Positions 51,368 to 63,654 are shown, numbered from the stretch's first letter. The stretch is DNA of 64,000 nucleotides from Collinsella aerofaciens (GCF_015561195.1 NZ_JADMSU010000009.1:1-64000); one strand, 5' to 3'. A program made the numbers and translations. Notes: generated by a model from the letters alone, not told the origin.

Positions 51368-52909
51368 ATGTCGTTGAATCTGGGTAGCCTGGGCATGGAA
51401 GATGCCTCGTTTAACTTTGGCGGTTCCTACATCATGGCACTCGACTGCGGCACCACCTCGGTACTTGCGACCATCGTCGACGAGTACGGATGCATCGTCG
51501 CGCAGGCACGTCGCAGCGTCAAAACCAGCTTCCCGCGTCCCGGTTGGGTAGAGCAAGACCCCATGGCGGTGCTTGCCAGCCAGATCGCCGTCATGATGGA
51601 AGTCCAGTTTAAGAGCGGTATCCACTCCGACCGCATTGCCGCCATCGGCATCTCCAACCAGCGCGAGACCACGGTGGTGTGGGACCGCGTGAGCGGCCAG
51701 CCTATCTACAACGCCATCGTGTGGCAGTGTCGACGCACCGCCTCGACAATCGACAAGCTGGTCGAGCAGGGTTGCGAGGAGCTGGTGCGCTCCCGTACCG
51801 GCCTTACGCTCGACCCGTATTTTTCGGCATCCAAGGTGCAGTGGATCCTCGACAACGTCGACGGTGCGCGCGAGAGCGCGGCGGCGGGCGACCTTATGTT
51901 TGGCACCATCGATACCTGGCTCATTTATAACCTCACCGGCGGTCAGGTCTTCGCCACCGACTACACCAATGCCAGCCGCACGGCACTCTTTAATATCCAT
52001 ACGCTCGATTGGGACGACGACCTGCTGGCGCTCTTTGACGTTCCACGTTCCATGATGCCCGAGGTTCGCTGGAGCTCGGGCGACTACGGCCGCGTCGCGA
52101 GCGACATCATGACCAACATGCCGCCCATCATGGGCGTGGCGGGCGACCAGCAGGCGTCGCTGTTCGGCCACTGCTGTTTCCGTCCCGGCCAGACCAAAAA
52201 CACCTATGGCACGGGTTGCTTTATGCTCATGAACACCGGCGACGAGATCGTCGAATCCAAGAACGGCCTGGTCTCCACCATCGGTATCGCTGCGAACGGG
52301 AAGATCGGCTATGCACTCGAGGGCTCCATCTTTGCTGCTGGCTCCACCATGAACTGGCTTCGTAACAACATGGGCATCATCTCGAGCGTGAGCGAGTCGG
52401 CACAACTCGCCGCTTCGATTAACGACAACGAGGGCTGCTACTTCGTTCCCGCCTTTGCGGGTTTGGGCGCTCCCTGGTGGGACCCGCATGCCCGCGGTAT
52501 CGTGTGCGGTCTGACCGGCGCCTCGAGCCGTGCGACCATCGTGCGCGCCGCCTGCGAATCCATGGCATATCAGAGCTACGACGTGCTGCGCGCCATGGAG
52601 CAGGACGTGGGGCTTTCGATCGAGCGCCTGTCCGTCGATGGCGGCGCCTCGCGCAACGAGTTCATCATGCAATTTCAGGCCGACCTGCTGGATATCCCCG
52701 TGCTGCAATGCGAGACGGTGGAGACCACGGCAATCGGTGCCGCGTACTTGGCGGGTCTTGCCGTCGGCTATTGGGAAGACCTGGAAGAGCTGGAGCAAAA
52801 TGCCCAGATCGTTAGGACCTTCCTTCCCCACATGTCCGCCGAGCGCCGCGAGCAAAACCTTGCGGGCTGGCGTGATGCAGTCAAGCGCTCGCTCAGTACC
52901 GCACAGTAG
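51368..52909 (+). CDS. glpK: Glycerol kinase
   Basis: 513 residues, FGGY kinase family. ALDCGTTSVLATIVD opens the first domain after a 20-residue N-terminal extension; ISNQRETTVVW, NTYGTGCFMLMNTG and FAGLGAPWWDPHARG are GlpK hallmarks. It phosphorylates glycerol to glycerol 3-phosphate. No facilitator or dehydrogenase gene is adjacent. AGAAAGG lies before ATG 51368. Confidence 0.92.
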   Translation: MSLNLGSLGMEDASFNFGGSYIMALDCGTTSVLATIVDEYGCIVAQARRSVKTSFPRPGWVEQDPMAVLASQIAVMMEVQFKSGIHSDRIAAIGISNQRETTVVWDRVSGQPIYNAIVWQCRRTASTIDKLVEQGCEELVRSRTGLTLDPYFSASKVQWILDNVDGARESAAAGDLMFGTIDTWLIYNLTGGQVFATDYTNASRTALFNIHTLDWDDDLLALFDVPRSMMPEVRWSSGDYGRVASDIMTNMPPIMGVAGDQQASLFGHCCFRPGQTKNTYGTGCFMLMNTGDEIVESKNGLVSTIGIAANGKIGYALEGSIFAAGSTMNWLRNNMGIISSVSESAQLAASINDNEGCYFVPAFAGLGAPWWDPHARGIVCGLTGASSRATIVRAACESMAYQSYDVLRAMEQDVGLSIERLSVDGGASRNEFIMQFQADLLDIPVLQCETVETTAIGAAYLAGLAVGYWEDLEELEQNAQIVRTFLPHMSAERREQNLAGWRDAVKRSLSTAQ

Positions 52910-53032
52910 GGCCGCGGTGGGCTGCTCGATACAACAAACCGCTAAACTAATGCATGGCGTGCGGTGGCGACATTGCTGCGCGCCTTGTCAGCAAGGCCGT
53001 TTTGCGGCCGCAACGAAAGGGGCAATCAACCC

Positions 53033-53680
53033 ATGACCGTCACCTACGATGCGTCCCGTGTGACGCTTGTCGATCATCCGCTCGTTCAGCACAAGCTGTC
53101 GATCCTGCGCGATAAAAACACCGGCACCAACCAGTTCCGCCAGCTCGTGCGCGAACTCGCGCTTTTTGACGGCTACGAGGTCATGCGCGACCTGCCCATG
53201 GAAGACGTCGAGGTCGAGACCCCCATCACTACCGCCACGTTTAAGCAGCTTGCCGGCAAAAAGCTCGCCATCGTTCCCATCCTGCGTGCGGGCCTTGGCA
53301 TGGTCGACGGCATCCTCGACCTGGTACCCTCTGCCCGCGTGGGCCACATCGGCATGGAACGCGACGAGGTCACACACGAGCCGCATGAGTATTACTGCAA
53401 GATGCCCAAGGATATCGACCAGCGTATCTGCCTGGTCGTCGACCCCATGCTCGCCACGGGCGGTTCGGCCGAGATGGCCATCAGCTACCTGCGCGAGCGC
53501 GGTGTCAAGGACATCCGCATGCTGTGCATCGTCGCGGCCCCCGAGGGTCTCAAGTCGCTGACCGAGAAGGACCCAGATGTGCATATCTATACCTGCGCCA
53601 TCGACGACCATCTCAACGAGGCCGCCTACATCGTCCCTGGCCTGGGCGACGCCGGCGACCGCATCTACGGCACGCTCTAG
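53033..53680 (+). CDS. upp: Uracil phosphoribosyltransferase
   Basis: 215 residues, normal length. [12 protein letters not shown] and the PRPP-binding loop [13 protein letters not shown] are intact, and the C-terminal uracil-binding [10 protein letters not shown] is present. It salvages uracil to UMP. ATG 53033 with GAAAGGGG eight bases upstream. Two small hairpins (TTGCTG/CAGCAA; GGCCG/CGGCC) lie in the 123-base leader; I see no known regulator site. Confidence 0.96.
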   Translation: MTVTYDASRVTLVDHPLVQHKLSILRDKNTGTNQFRQLVRELALFDGYEVMRDLPMEDVEVETPITTATFKQLAGKKLAIVPILRAGLGMVDGILDLVPSARVGHIGMERDEVTHEPHEYYCKMPKDIDQRICLVVDPMLATGGSAEMAISYLRERGVKDIRMLCIVAAPEGLKSLTEKDPDVHIYTCAIDDHLNEAAYIVPGLGDAGDRIYGTL

Positions 53681-53722
53681 TCGTCGGGCTAAGACGGCCG
53701 CGGCTGCAAATACGAAGAAACG

Positions 53723-53757
53723 GTGCGCGCGGACGAACAAAAGGTGACCGCGCGCAC
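53723..53757. terminator. G/C hairpin after upp
   Basis: GTGCGCGCGG (53723-53732) pairs perfectly with CCGCGCGCAC (53748-53757). No T run follows, so intrinsic termination is uncertain. It lies between upp and the ATP synthase promoter. Confidence 0.5.
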
Positions 53758-53871
53758 TCCCGTTAACGGACGTTTTGCCCTGCAGGGTTCGAGAAAAACG
53801 TATTACCTACCTGCGGCATAAAGAAGGTCTTAAGAAAACGAACAGGTGCGTATTAACCGATGCTTTTTCGG

Positions 53872-53899
53872 TTGTACTTTAACGATTGGCTCGTACAAT
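53872..53899 (+). promoter_or_regulatory. Candidate promoter of the ATP synthase operon
   Basis: TTGTAC (53872-53877) and TACAAT (53894-53899), spacing 16, in an AT-rich patch about 60 bases before the first gene of the operon. No other promoter-like pair is visible in the 280-base gap. Confidence 0.6.
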
Positions 53900-53960
53900 A
53901 GTCACCAATGTTTGGCGGGAACTGTTCTGTGAGGCGTTAAAAAGGAAAGTGAGGACGCCA

Positions 53961-54272
53961 GTGTTTCAGATAGCCGATCTGCTCGCTATCGTTGCAGGCG
54001 CCATCGCGGGCGCAATTGCCTTCCTTCCCTTTGTCTATACGCTCAAGCCGGTTCTTGACGATAGGCAGAATGCGGACATGCTCAAGGGTATGGTGAGTCT
54101 GGCGGTCTCGGCAATCGCCCTGCTCGTCTTTACCTTGGTTGTGTTTGCGTTGTTCGGAGAGGCATTTCGCATGTTCCTCCTGGGCGAGGCGATCGGCTTC
54201 GTGGCCTTTATGGCTGCCTGCACGGTTCGTGTCGTCAAGGCGCTGCGAGATCCTCATGAGGTCGAAAGGTAA
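53961..54272 (+). CDS. atpI: AtpI-like small membrane protein of the ATP synthase operon
   Basis: 103 residues, four hydrophobic helices (about 4-30, 40-62, 63-90) with a basic tail. Position directly before atpB (3 bases apart) and size match AtpI, which helps c-ring assembly; sequence match is only general. The GTG at 53961 is chosen for GAGG seven bases upstream; the frame opens earlier at a TTG overlapping the promoter. Confidence 0.7.
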   Translation: MFQIADLLAIVAGAIAGAIAFLPFVYTLKPVLDDRQNADMLKGMVSLAVSAIALLVFTLVVFALFGEAFRMFLLGEAIGFVAFMAACTVRVVKALRDPHEVER

Positions 54273-54275
54273 GTC

Positions 54276-55079
54276 GTGGAAATTTTTGAAAAGCTGCCTG
54301 ATGAGATTAATCATCTGGTCAGCGAGTTCAGCTCCACCCCTGTCGTGGGCGATCTGAGCTGCGGCATCACGCAGTACTCGTTTTGGCTGATCGTCTCCAC
54401 GATCGTGCTCCTGATCGTCCTGGCCGTGTTCAAGAAGAAGCAGACCCTGGTCCCCAAGGGCTTCTTCGTCAACGGTTTCGAGTACATCATCGAGTACGTC
54501 GAGAACGATATCGGCAAGGGCGTCGTGGGTGAGAACTGGAAGAAGCACTTCCCGTTCCTGTGCTCGCTTTTCCTGTTCATCCTGATCAATAACATGATCG
54601 GCCTGATTCCGGGAATGAAGCCCGGCACCGGCGCAATCGGCTCCACCGCCGCGCTCGCCATCTTCGCCTTCGTGTACTTCATCTACTACGGATGCAAGGC
54701 TCACGGCGTGATCGGCTACATCAAGAGCCTCGCCCCGCAGGGCGTGAGCTTCCCGATGAACGTGCTTGTGTGGGTCGTCGAGCTTTTCTCGACCTTCCTG
54801 CGTCTCATCACGCTCGCCGTCCGTCTGTTCTGCAACATGTTCGCAGGACACGTGGTCATGGGCTCGTTCGCCATCATGGCGAGCATGTTCATGCAGCCGC
54901 TGCTTCAGCAGGTTTCCGCGGCCCACGCCGTCGGCGCCCTGCCTTCGCTGGCTTGGCTTGCCATCCTCATCCTGATCTATGCGATCGAGCTTGTGGTCGG
55001 CGCCATCCAGGCTTACGTCTTCACGGTCCTTACCGCCGTGTATGTCTCCGAGGCAGAGGAGGTCGCGGAGGAGGAGTAG
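54276..55079 (+). CDS. atpB: ATP synthase F0 subunit a
   Basis: 267 residues, five or six helices. The essential Arg is in FLRLITLAVRLFCNMFAGH (about residue 188), followed by the late IELVVGAIQAYVFTVL segment; both are needed for proton passage to the c-ring. GTG start at 54276 after GAAAGG. Acidic C-terminus (EAEEVAEEE). Confidence 0.95.
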   Translation: MEIFEKLPDEINHLVSEFSSTPVVGDLSCGITQYSFWLIVSTIVLLIVLAVFKKKQTLVPKGFFVNGFEYIIEYVENDIGKGVVGENWKKHFPFLCSLFLFILINNMIGLIPGMKPGTGAIGSTAALAIFAFVYFIYYGCKAHGVIGYIKSLAPQGVSFPMNVLVWVVELFSTFLRLITLAVRLFCNMFAGHVVMGSFAIMASMFMQPLLQQVSAAHAVGALPSLAWLAILILIYAIELVVGAIQAYVFTVLTAVYVSEAEEVAEEE

Positions 55080-55203
55080 CCTTCCGTTCGCGTCTTAAAG
55101 GTAAGGCAATTCGTTAAACCGCCGGTGCCCGTACCCATGGAGCCCGGCAGTTATAAAAAGGTTATCCTGCGTGAAATAAGACACGCACGACAAAGGAGGA
55201 ATC

Positions 55204-55398
55204 GTGGGAGTTATCGGTTACGGTCTCGGTGTTATCGGCGCTGGTCTTGCTATCGGCCTGTCTGCTCTGGGTGCTACGGGTGCTATGGCCCGTCAGCCTG
55301 AGGTCCAGGGCCGCGTGTTCACCGTCTTCATCATGGGCTCCGCCTTCGGCGAGGCTCTGGCTCTGATCGGCTTCGTTGTCGCGCTGATCGTTAAATAG
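55204..55398 (+). CDS. atpE: ATP synthase F0 subunit c, short form
   Basis: 64 residues, shorter than the usual 70-80. Hairpin of two helices joined by ARQPE; the ion-binding Glu50 is in GSAFGEALAL. The residue after it is Ala and the helix-1 position that is Gln in Na+-binding rings is Ile16 or so, so the ring is predicted to carry H+. GTG 55204 with AGGAGG six bases upstream. A 124-base gap from atpB is the longest in the operon and may set higher expression of this subunit. Confidence 0.95.
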   Translation: MGVIGYGLGVIGAGLAIGLSALGATGAMARQPEVQGRVFTVFIMGSAFGEALALIGFVVALIVK

Positions 55399-55413
55399 CA
55401 CGGAGCGTCAAGT

Positions 55414-56016
55414 ATGAATCTTTCATCCCAGAAGAGCGCGATCGCACTCTCCGCGTCCGCGGCCGCGCTGCTCATGCCGGTTTCCGCGTTCGCCGAGGAC
55501 GGCGCTGCCGGTGCGGACATCCTCATCCCTAAGATGGCGGAGTTCATCCCGGCGCTTATCGCCTTCCTGATTATCTGGATCGTGCTGGCCAAGGTCGCCC
55601 TGCCGGGCATCATGAAAACCATGGAGGAGCGCGGCAAGAAGATCGAGGAGAGCCTCGACGAGGCCGAGAAGACCAAGCAGGAGGCTATCGCCAAGCGCGC
55701 TGAGTCCGACTCGATCGTCACCGACGCCCGTCGTCAGGCTGCTGACATCGTTCTCGAGGCCCGTAAGGACGCCGAGTCCGAGCGCGCCCGTATCATCGAG
55801 GCTGCTCACAAGGAGGCCGAGGAGATCATCGCCAAGGCCCATACGACCGTCGAGGACGAGCGCAAGTCCATCTACGCCGGTGCCGCGAGCTCCATCGCCG
55901 ACCTGTCCGTTGCCGTCGCCACCAAGATCGTGGGCGAGGCACTCGAGGACGAGACCGAGCAGAAGAAGCTCATCGAGCGCTACATCCAGGAAGCAGGTAG
56001 CCTGAATGCCGACTAG
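55414..56016 (+). CDS. atpF: ATP synthase F0 subunit b with N-terminal signal-like segment
   Basis: 200 residues. The first 28 residues look like a signal peptide (SSQKSAIALSASAAALLMPV with a possible cut at AFA-ED), then the usual membrane helix (IPALIAFLIIWIVLAKVALP) and a long Glu/Lys/Ala-rich coiled stalk. It connects F0 to the delta subunit. Stop overlaps atpH by 11 bases. Confidence 0.95.
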   Translation: MNLSSQKSAIALSASAAALLMPVSAFAEDGAAGADILIPKMAEFIPALIAFLIIWIVLAKVALPGIMKTMEERGKKIEESLDEAEKTKQEAIAKRAESDSIVTDARRQAADIVLEARKDAESERARIIEAAHKEAEEIIAKAHTTVEDERKSIYAGAASSIADLSVAVATKIVGEALEDETEQKKLIERYIQEAGSLNAD

Positions 56017-56482
56017 CCGCTATCAGGACAAGGTGCTCGAGACCTACGCGCGCTCCCTTCTGGAAGCCGCTAAGGCCGAGAACCATGTGTTCGAGGACCT
56101 CGAGATGATCGAGCGCTTGGCTTCTGCCAGCCCCGAGATCATCGCCGTGCTCGACACCATGTCCAAGCGCGACCAGCTCGACCTTCTTCCCAAGGTGGCA
56201 GCTGCCTTTAAGTATGTTGCCGAGGAAGACGAGGATGTAGTGGGCGTGACCGTCACCACGGCGATCCCGCTCGACGACGAGCTGCGTCAAACCATCACTA
56301 AGAAATGCGAGCAGGACTTCGGCCGCAAGGTATTCCTTATCGAGCAGGTCGACCCGTCTATCGTGGGCGGCCTGGTGCTCGAGGCCCGCGGCGAGCGTCG
56401 TGACATTTCCGTCAAGACGCAGCTGCGCATCGCGCAGGAGACCCTCGCAAACTCTGCTAATTCGTACGGAGGTGAAGCCTAA
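56006..56482 (+). CDS. atpH: ATP synthase F1 subunit delta
   Basis: 158 residues, slightly short. N-terminal helical bundle ([12 protein letters not shown]) binds alpha; the conserved [15 protein letters not shown] block lies near 125-140. It joins stalk b to the F1 head. Overlaps atpF by 11 bases and shares one base with the atpA start (TAATG). Confidence 0.94.
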   Translation: MPTSRYQDKVLETYARSLLEAAKAENHVFEDLEMIERLASASPEIIAVLDTMSKRDQLDLLPKVAAAFKYVAEEDEDVVGVTVTTAIPLDDELRQTITKKCEQDFGRKVFLIEQVDPSIVGGLVLEARGERRDISVKTQLRIAQETLANSANSYGGEA

Positions 56483-58080
56483 TGTCCGAAACCCTCAATG
56501 CCCAGGATATCGCCAAGAAACTGCAGGAGCAGCTCACGAGCCTCTCCGCGACGGTCGATACGCATGAGGTTTCAACGGTCGACGAGGTAGGCGACGGCAT
56601 CGCGCGCGTCTCCGGCCTCAAGAGCGCCATGGCAGGCGAGCTTCTGGAGTTCAAGAGCTCCGATACCGGTGAGACCGTCTTCGGCCTTGCCCAGAACCTT
56701 GACCGTGACGAGGTCGGCGCCGTTCTGTTTGGTGCCGTCGACTCCATCAAGGAAGGCGACGAGTGCCGCACCACTGGCCGCATTATGGATATCCCTGTGA
56801 GCCGCGCCATGCTCGGCCGCGTCGTCAATCCGCTCGGCCAGCCCATCGACGGTCTGGGCGACATCGTCGCCACGCACCGTCGCCCCATCGAGTTCAAGGC
56901 CCCCGGCGTCATCGACCGTACCCCGGTGTGCGAGCCGGTTCAGACCGGTCTGCTCGCTATCGACTCCATGGTGCCTATCGGCCGCGGTCAGCGTGAGCTC
57001 ATCATCGGCGACCGTAAGACCGGTAAGACCGCCATTGCCATCGACGCTATCCTCAACCAGCGCGGCAAGGGCATGGTCTGCATCTATGTCGCCATCGGCC
57101 AGAAGGCCTCCACGGTTGCCAACATCCGCGAGACCCTCGCTCAGCACGGTGCGCTCGACTACACCATCATCGTTTCGGCCACCGCTGCCGATTCCGCCCC
57201 TATGCAGTACATCGCGCCTATGGCCGGTGCCGCTATCGGCGAGTTCTTCATGTACAACGGCGAGGACGGCAAGCCCGCCAGCGAGACCAACCCCGGCGGC
57301 CACGTGCTCGTCATCTACGACGACCTGTCCAAGCAGGCTGTGGCCTACCGTCAGATGTCGCTGACGCTGCATCGTCCGCCCGGACGCGAGGCCTATCCTG
57401 GCGACATCTTCTACCTGCACTCTCGTCTGCTCGAGCGTGCCGTCAAGATGTCCAAGAAGAACGGTTACGGCTCCATGACGGCACTGCCGATCATCGAGAC
57501 CCAGGACGGCGACGTCTCGGCCTACATTCCGACCAACGTCATTTCCATTACCGATGGTCAGATCTACCTGCAGTCTGAGCTCTTCTTCCAGGGTCAGCGC
57601 CCGGCAGTCGACGTGGGCATCTCCGTGTCCCGCGTCGGTGGCGATGCGCAGACCAAGGCCATGAAGCAGGTCGCCGGCAACCTCCGTCTGGATCTCGCTT
57701 CCTATCAGGAGCTCGCTGGCTTTACGCAGTTCGGCTCCGACCTCGACGAGGCTACTCAGAAGCAGCTGACCCATGGTGCTCGCATGACCGAGCTCCTGAA
57801 GCAGCCGCGTTACAAGCCGTTTGAGGTTGGCGAGCAGATCGTTACGCTGTTCGCTGGCAACGAGGGCTTCCTGGATGACTTGGAGATCGCCGACGTGCTG
57901 CCCTTCCGTGCCGAGCTCATCGAGTACATGGACAATGGCTTTGGTTCGCTGCTCGACAAGGTCCGCGCCAAGAAGATCGATGATGACACCAAGGCTGAGC
58001 TCTTGCGCGTCATCGGCGACTTCAAGCAGCAGTTCATGGCCAAGCACCATTCGGATGTTTCTGGATCAGAGGAGAACTAA
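56482..58080 (+). CDS. atpA: ATP synthase F1 subunit alpha
   Basis: 532 residues. P-loop [10 protein letters not shown] near 172, GQRELIIGD before it, and the arginine-finger region [15 protein letters not shown] near 377-391. Regulatory, non-catalytic nucleotide site of F1. Ribosome binding site GGAGGTG lies in the end of atpH; ATG 56482 overlaps its stop. Confidence 0.97.
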   Translation: MSETLNAQDIAKKLQEQLTSLSATVDTHEVSTVDEVGDGIARVSGLKSAMAGELLEFKSSDTGETVFGLAQNLDRDEVGAVLFGAVDSIKEGDECRTTGRIMDIPVSRAMLGRVVNPLGQPIDGLGDIVATHRRPIEFKAPGVIDRTPVCEPVQTGLLAIDSMVPIGRGQRELIIGDRKTGKTAIAIDAILNQRGKGMVCIYVAIGQKASTVANIRETLAQHGALDYTIIVSATAADSAPMQYIAPMAGAAIGEFFMYNGEDGKPASETNPGGHVLVIYDDLSKQAVAYRQMSLTLHRPPGREAYPGDIFYLHSRLLERAVKMSKKNGYGSMTALPIIETQDGDVSAYIPTNVISITDGQIYLQSELFFQGQRPAVDVGISVSRVGGDAQTKAMKQVAGNLRLDLASYQELAGFTQFGSDLDEATQKQLTHGARMTELLKQPRYKPFEVGEQIVTLFAGNEGFLDDLEIADVLPFRAELIEYMDNGFGSLLDKVRAKKIDDDTKAELLRVIGDFKQQFMAKHHSDVSGSEEN

Positions 58081-58085
58081 GCCCC

Positions 58086-60448
<2,363 letters not shown>

Positions 60449-60451
60449 GTT

Positions 60452-60844
60452 ATGCGTATCCGCATCGTGTGCCCCGTGAGCTGCGCCTATGAGGGCGACG
60501 CTGCGTTTGTGTCGATTCCGTCCACGGATGGCGAGTTTGGCGTCCTGCCTGCTCACTCCAGCGAGATCTGCACGATCGACCGCGGTTACGTTCGCGTTTC
60601 CGATAAGGCCATGGGCACTGTCGACCACACGTTTGCCGTGGCCGGCGGCTATGCCCAGGTTGCGGACGATGTCGTGACCGTTCTCGCCGAGCGCGCTTGC
60701 GATTTGGCGACCGTCGATGCCGACAAGCTTAAAGCTGATATTCAAGGTTTTGAAGAGAAGCTGGGTAATTTGTCGGAGGATGATGCACGCCGCGCCTACC
60801 TCTATAATGAAATCGCATGGTGTAAGCTCAAGCTTGCCCAATAG
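60452..60844 (+). CDS. atpC: ATP synthase F1 subunit epsilon
   Basis: 130 residues. Beta-sandwich domain with GEFGVLPAHS near 30 and VAGGYAQVADDVVTVLAE near 67; a C-terminal helical pair (DADKLKADIQGFEEKLG, DDARRAYLYNEI) follows. Three bases after atpD. It ends before a strong hairpin. Confidence 0.95.
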   Translation: MRIRIVCPVSCAYEGDAAFVSIPSTDGEFGVLPAHSSEICTIDRGYVRVSDKAMGTVDHTFAVAGGYAQVADDVVTVLAERACDLATVDADKLKADIQGFEEKLGNLSEDDARRAYLYNEIAWCKLKLAQ

Positions 60845-60880
60845 TCAAACGATTTAGCGTTCGACCATTTGCGAACACAT

Positions 60881-60919
60881 CATGCCCGGGATGGCCCAGC
60901 CACCCCGGGCATGCTTTTT
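60881..60919 (+). terminator. Terminator of the ATP synthase operon, 14 bases before murA
   Basis: CATGCCCGGG (60881-60890) pairs with CCCGGGCATG (60904-60913), then CTTTTT. Intrinsic terminator shape. It ends only 14 bases before the murA start, with the murA binding site (GAAAGGG) directly after the T run, so no promoter can fit between them. Confidence 0.85.
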
Positions 60920-60932
60920 GAAAGGGTAGACC

Positions 60933-62216
60933 TTGGATATTATCCGCGTTGAGGGTGGCCACGCCATCGGAGGCTCCGTGCCCGTCTCGGGCGCCAAGAA
61001 CTCCGCGCTCAAACTCATGGCGGCAACGCTTCTGGCGCCGGGCAAGACGACGCTGCAGAACGTGCCCGATATTTCCGATGTCCACGTGATGGGCAAGGTG
61101 CTCAAGGGCATGGGCGCTACGATCGATGTTCTCGACGAGCACACGCTCGAGATTGATACCTCTCAGGTCGATTCATGGGAGGCCCCCTACGAGCTCGTTG
61201 CCAAGATGCGCGCTTCCACCGCCGTCATGGGACCCCTGCTGGGCCGCTTCCATCGCGCCAAAATTGCCATGCCGGGCGGCTGCAACCTGGGTGCTCGCAA
61301 GATCGATATGCACATTCTTGGTCTTGAGGCCCTGGGCGTTGAGTTCGATACCGCCCACGGTTACATCAACGCTAATGCGCCCCAAGGTCTGCGCGGTACC
61401 ACCGTCACGCTCGAGTTCGCCAGCGTCGGTGCGACCGAGAACCTCATCATGGCCTCTGTGCGCGCACAGGGCACCACGGTTATCGACAATGCCGCCCGCG
61501 AGCCCGAGATCGTCGATCTCGCTAACATGCTCAACGAGATGGGCGCCAAGATTGTTGGCGCCGGTACGCCCGTCGTGACTATCGAAGGCGTGGAAGAGCT
61601 CCATCCCGTTACCCATCGCGTGGTGGGCGACCGCATCGAGGCCGGTACCTTTATCGTTGCCGGTGCGTTGATGGCCGACGATCGCGGTGTCGATGTCACG
61701 GGCTTTTGCCCCATTCACTTGGGCATGGTGCTCAAGAAGATGGAGCTCATGGGTATCGACTGCGAGCGCGTCGAGGATGGCGTCCATGTGAGCCGTGCCG
61801 AGCGTATCAAGCCGGTCGACATCCAGACGCTTCCGTTCCCCGGTTTCCCGACCGACATGCAGGCGCAGATTATGGTGCTCTCCGCCCTTGCCGACGGTAG
61901 TTCCGTTATTACCGAAAACATCTTCGAGAATCGCTTTATGTTTGCCTCTGAGCTGGTGCGCATGGGTGCCGACATTCGTATCGAGAGCCATCATGCCATG
62001 ATTCATGGCGTCAAGGGCTTCTCGGGTGCACAGGTTACCTCGCCCGATCTGCGCGGCGGAGCGGCCCTCGTCGTAGCGGGCTTGATCGCCGACGGGACGA
62101 CCGAGGTTTCGGCTATCCATCACATCAAGCGCGGCTACGAGCAGTTTGTCGAAAAGCTGCAGGCGCTTGGCGCGCATGTCGAGCATGCTACCGTCCCCGA
62201 TCCCGTCATCTACTAA
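60933..62216 (+). CDS. murA: UDP-N-acetylglucosamine 1-carboxyvinyltransferase
   Basis: 427 residues, EPSP-synthase fold. KNSALKLMAATLL near 22 has the substrate Lys-Asn; catalytic Cys117 is in PGGCNLGARKID, so the enzyme should be of the Cys type sensitive to fosfomycin; GFPTDMQAQ near 305 is the late conserved loop. It performs the first committed step of peptidoglycan synthesis. TTG start 60933 with GAAAGGG eight bases upstream and no better option. Confidence 0.96.
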   Translation: MDIIRVEGGHAIGGSVPVSGAKNSALKLMAATLLAPGKTTLQNVPDISDVHVMGKVLKGMGATIDVLDEHTLEIDTSQVDSWEAPYELVAKMRASTAVMGPLLGRFHRAKIAMPGGCNLGARKIDMHILGLEALGVEFDTAHGYINANAPQGLRGTTVTLEFASVGATENLIMASVRAQGTTVIDNAAREPEIVDLANMLNEMGAKIVGAGTPVVTIEGVEELHPVTHRVVGDRIEAGTFIVAGALMADDRGVDVTGFCPIHLGMVLKKMELMGIDCERVEDGVHVSRAERIKPVDIQTLPFPGFPTDMQAQIMVLSALADGSSVITENIFENRFMFASELVRMGADIRIESHHAMIHGVKGFSGAQVTSPDLRGGAALVVAGLIADGTTEVSAIHHIKRGYEQFVEKLQALGAHVEHATVPDPVIY

Positions 62217-62228
62217 TACAGGTTGCCT

Positions 62229-63464
62229 ATGTTTAATAAAAAGCCCCTCGCGGATACCACCACCCGAAGACCCTCAACTGGTGCGCAGGCCAAAATCTAC
62301 AGTCGCGATAACGTGGCTCGCTATTCCGAGCGCGCTCGTCAACGTCGCCGTAGCCACACGATTCGTCACGTCGCGCTCATTGTCGTGCTTGGCGTGCTGC
62401 TGAGTGCCACTACCGCTGCCGGCCTGTGGTTTGCCACCATTATGGGCAAGCTCGGCGATTCTAATGTCATTACCGACAATCTGCGTCGGGTTCTGGTTGA
62501 CACCGATGAGGCAAAGGATCCGTTCTACGTGCTGCTTCTTGGCACCGACGGCCGTCCGGGCGAGGATACGTATCGTGCCGACTCGATTATCCTGGCACGC
62601 ATCGACCCCACGGAAAAGCAGGCGACGCTCATTTCCGTTCCGCGCGACACCAAGGTCGAGTACAAGGGCGAGACCATGAAGATCAACGCCTGCCATACCG
62701 TTGGCGGCGCCGAGGCCATGGTCGAGGCGGTCAACGAGCTGTGCGGTGTTCAGATTTCCCACTATGCCGAGGTCAGCTTCGACGGTATGCAGGCGCTGAT
62801 TGATTCGGTTGGCGGTATCGACATTAACGCAACCGATGATGTTGACGACCCCGAGCACCTGGATATTAAGATTACCGCTGGCCAGCAGCATATGGACGGT
62901 GCCACCGCCCTTACCTATGCCCGCTGCCGCTACACCTATGCCGACGGCGATTACACGCGCATGCGCCACCAGCGTCAGGTGCTTGGCGCACTTGCCAACC
63001 AGATTCTCAATAACTTCGATGCCACGAAGATCTTTGGCCTGGTTAATTCGCTGTCCGATATGCTTGTAACCGATATGAGCGTTCAGGATATCGTGGCTAC
63101 GGTCAACGCCATGCGCGGTATGGATGTCGACGGTATCTACTCGGCCAACCTGCCCTCGTACGCCGACGACAGCACCATGATCGACGGTGTGAGCTACGTC
63201 TTTGTCTACGAGGACGAGCTTAAGGAAATGATGGCCCGTGTCGACGCCGGCAAGGACCCCAAGGGCCCCAACACCATGGGTCTTTCCGACGGCTCCAGCT
63301 CCACGATCGGCGACCTGAACAACAACACGTCTGACGACTACGCAAACGGTACCGCAACCTCATCGGTCAGCTCTGACGATTCCGATGACTCAAGCGATTC
63401 GAGCGATTCGGACTACTTCGAAGAGCCCACCGGCGACGGCAACGGCTACGAAGCCAACTACTAA
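62229..63464 (+). CDS. LytR-CpsA-Psr (LCP) family glycopolymer transferase
   Basis: 411 residues. Basic cytoplasmic N-terminus, one membrane helix about 46-66, then the extracellular LCP domain: LLGTDGRPGEDTYRADSI has the Asp/Arg residues for polyprenyl phosphate and Mg2+, SVPRDTKVEY and YARCRYTYADGDYTRMRHQRQ (given by its ends YARCR and RMRHQRQ) the rest. A Ser/Asp-rich tail of about 70 residues ends it. It attaches glycans to peptidoglycan. ATG 62229; binding site weak. Twelve bases after murA, so likely co-transcribed. Confidence 0.9.
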   Translation: MFNKKPLADTTTRRPSTGAQAKIYSRDNVARYSERARQRRRSHTIRHVALIVVLGVLLSATTAAGLWFATIMGKLGDSNVITDNLRRVLVDTDEAKDPFYVLLLGTDGRPGEDTYRADSIILARIDPTEKQATLISVPRDTKVEYKGETMKINACHTVGGAEAMVEAVNELCGVQISHYAEVSFDGMQALIDSVGGIDINATDDVDDPEHLDIKITAGQQHMDGATALTYARCRYTYADGDYTRMRHQRQVLGALANQILNNFDATKIFGLVNSLSDMLVTDMSVQDIVATVNAMRGMDVDGIYSANLPSYADDSTMIDGVSYVFVYEDELKEMMARVDAGKDPKGPNTMGLSDGSSSTIGDLNNNTSDDYANGTATSSVSSDDSDDSSDSSDSDYFEEPTGDGNGYEANY

Positions 63465-63615
63465 GTTACGGCGTTTTAACAAACGCCGTAACGGCTCGAC
63501 GCTGCGCGCCGCCCAAGGCGACAATTTGTCATTCAAAAGGCAGGGCATGACCAGAAGGTCAATGCCCTGCCTTTTTCATGCCAACTTGTTCGCCTTGGAC
63601 GTCGCTCGCTGACGT
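63465..63615. repeat. Nested-hairpin interspersed repeat after the LCP gene
   Basis: First hairpin TTACGGCGTTT/AAACGCCGTAA (63467-63492); CGACGCTGCGCGCC; outer stem CCAAGGCGACAA (63514-63525) with TTGTTCGCCTTGG (63587-63599); inner stem GGCAGGGCATGACC (63540-63553) with GGTCAATGCCCTGCC (63558-63572) and TTTTT. The start lies one base after the LCP stop. Likely terminator of the murA-lcp transcript. Confidence 0.85.
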
Positions 63616-63654
63616 TGGCTCAACCTGCGATGCTGATTACTCCCCTTGCAGCAA

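Noticed and set aside
53723-53960. tRNA or riboswitch before the ATP synthase operon
   Set aside because: One G/C hairpin is present but no cloverleaf, no T-loop consensus and no known riboswitch core.
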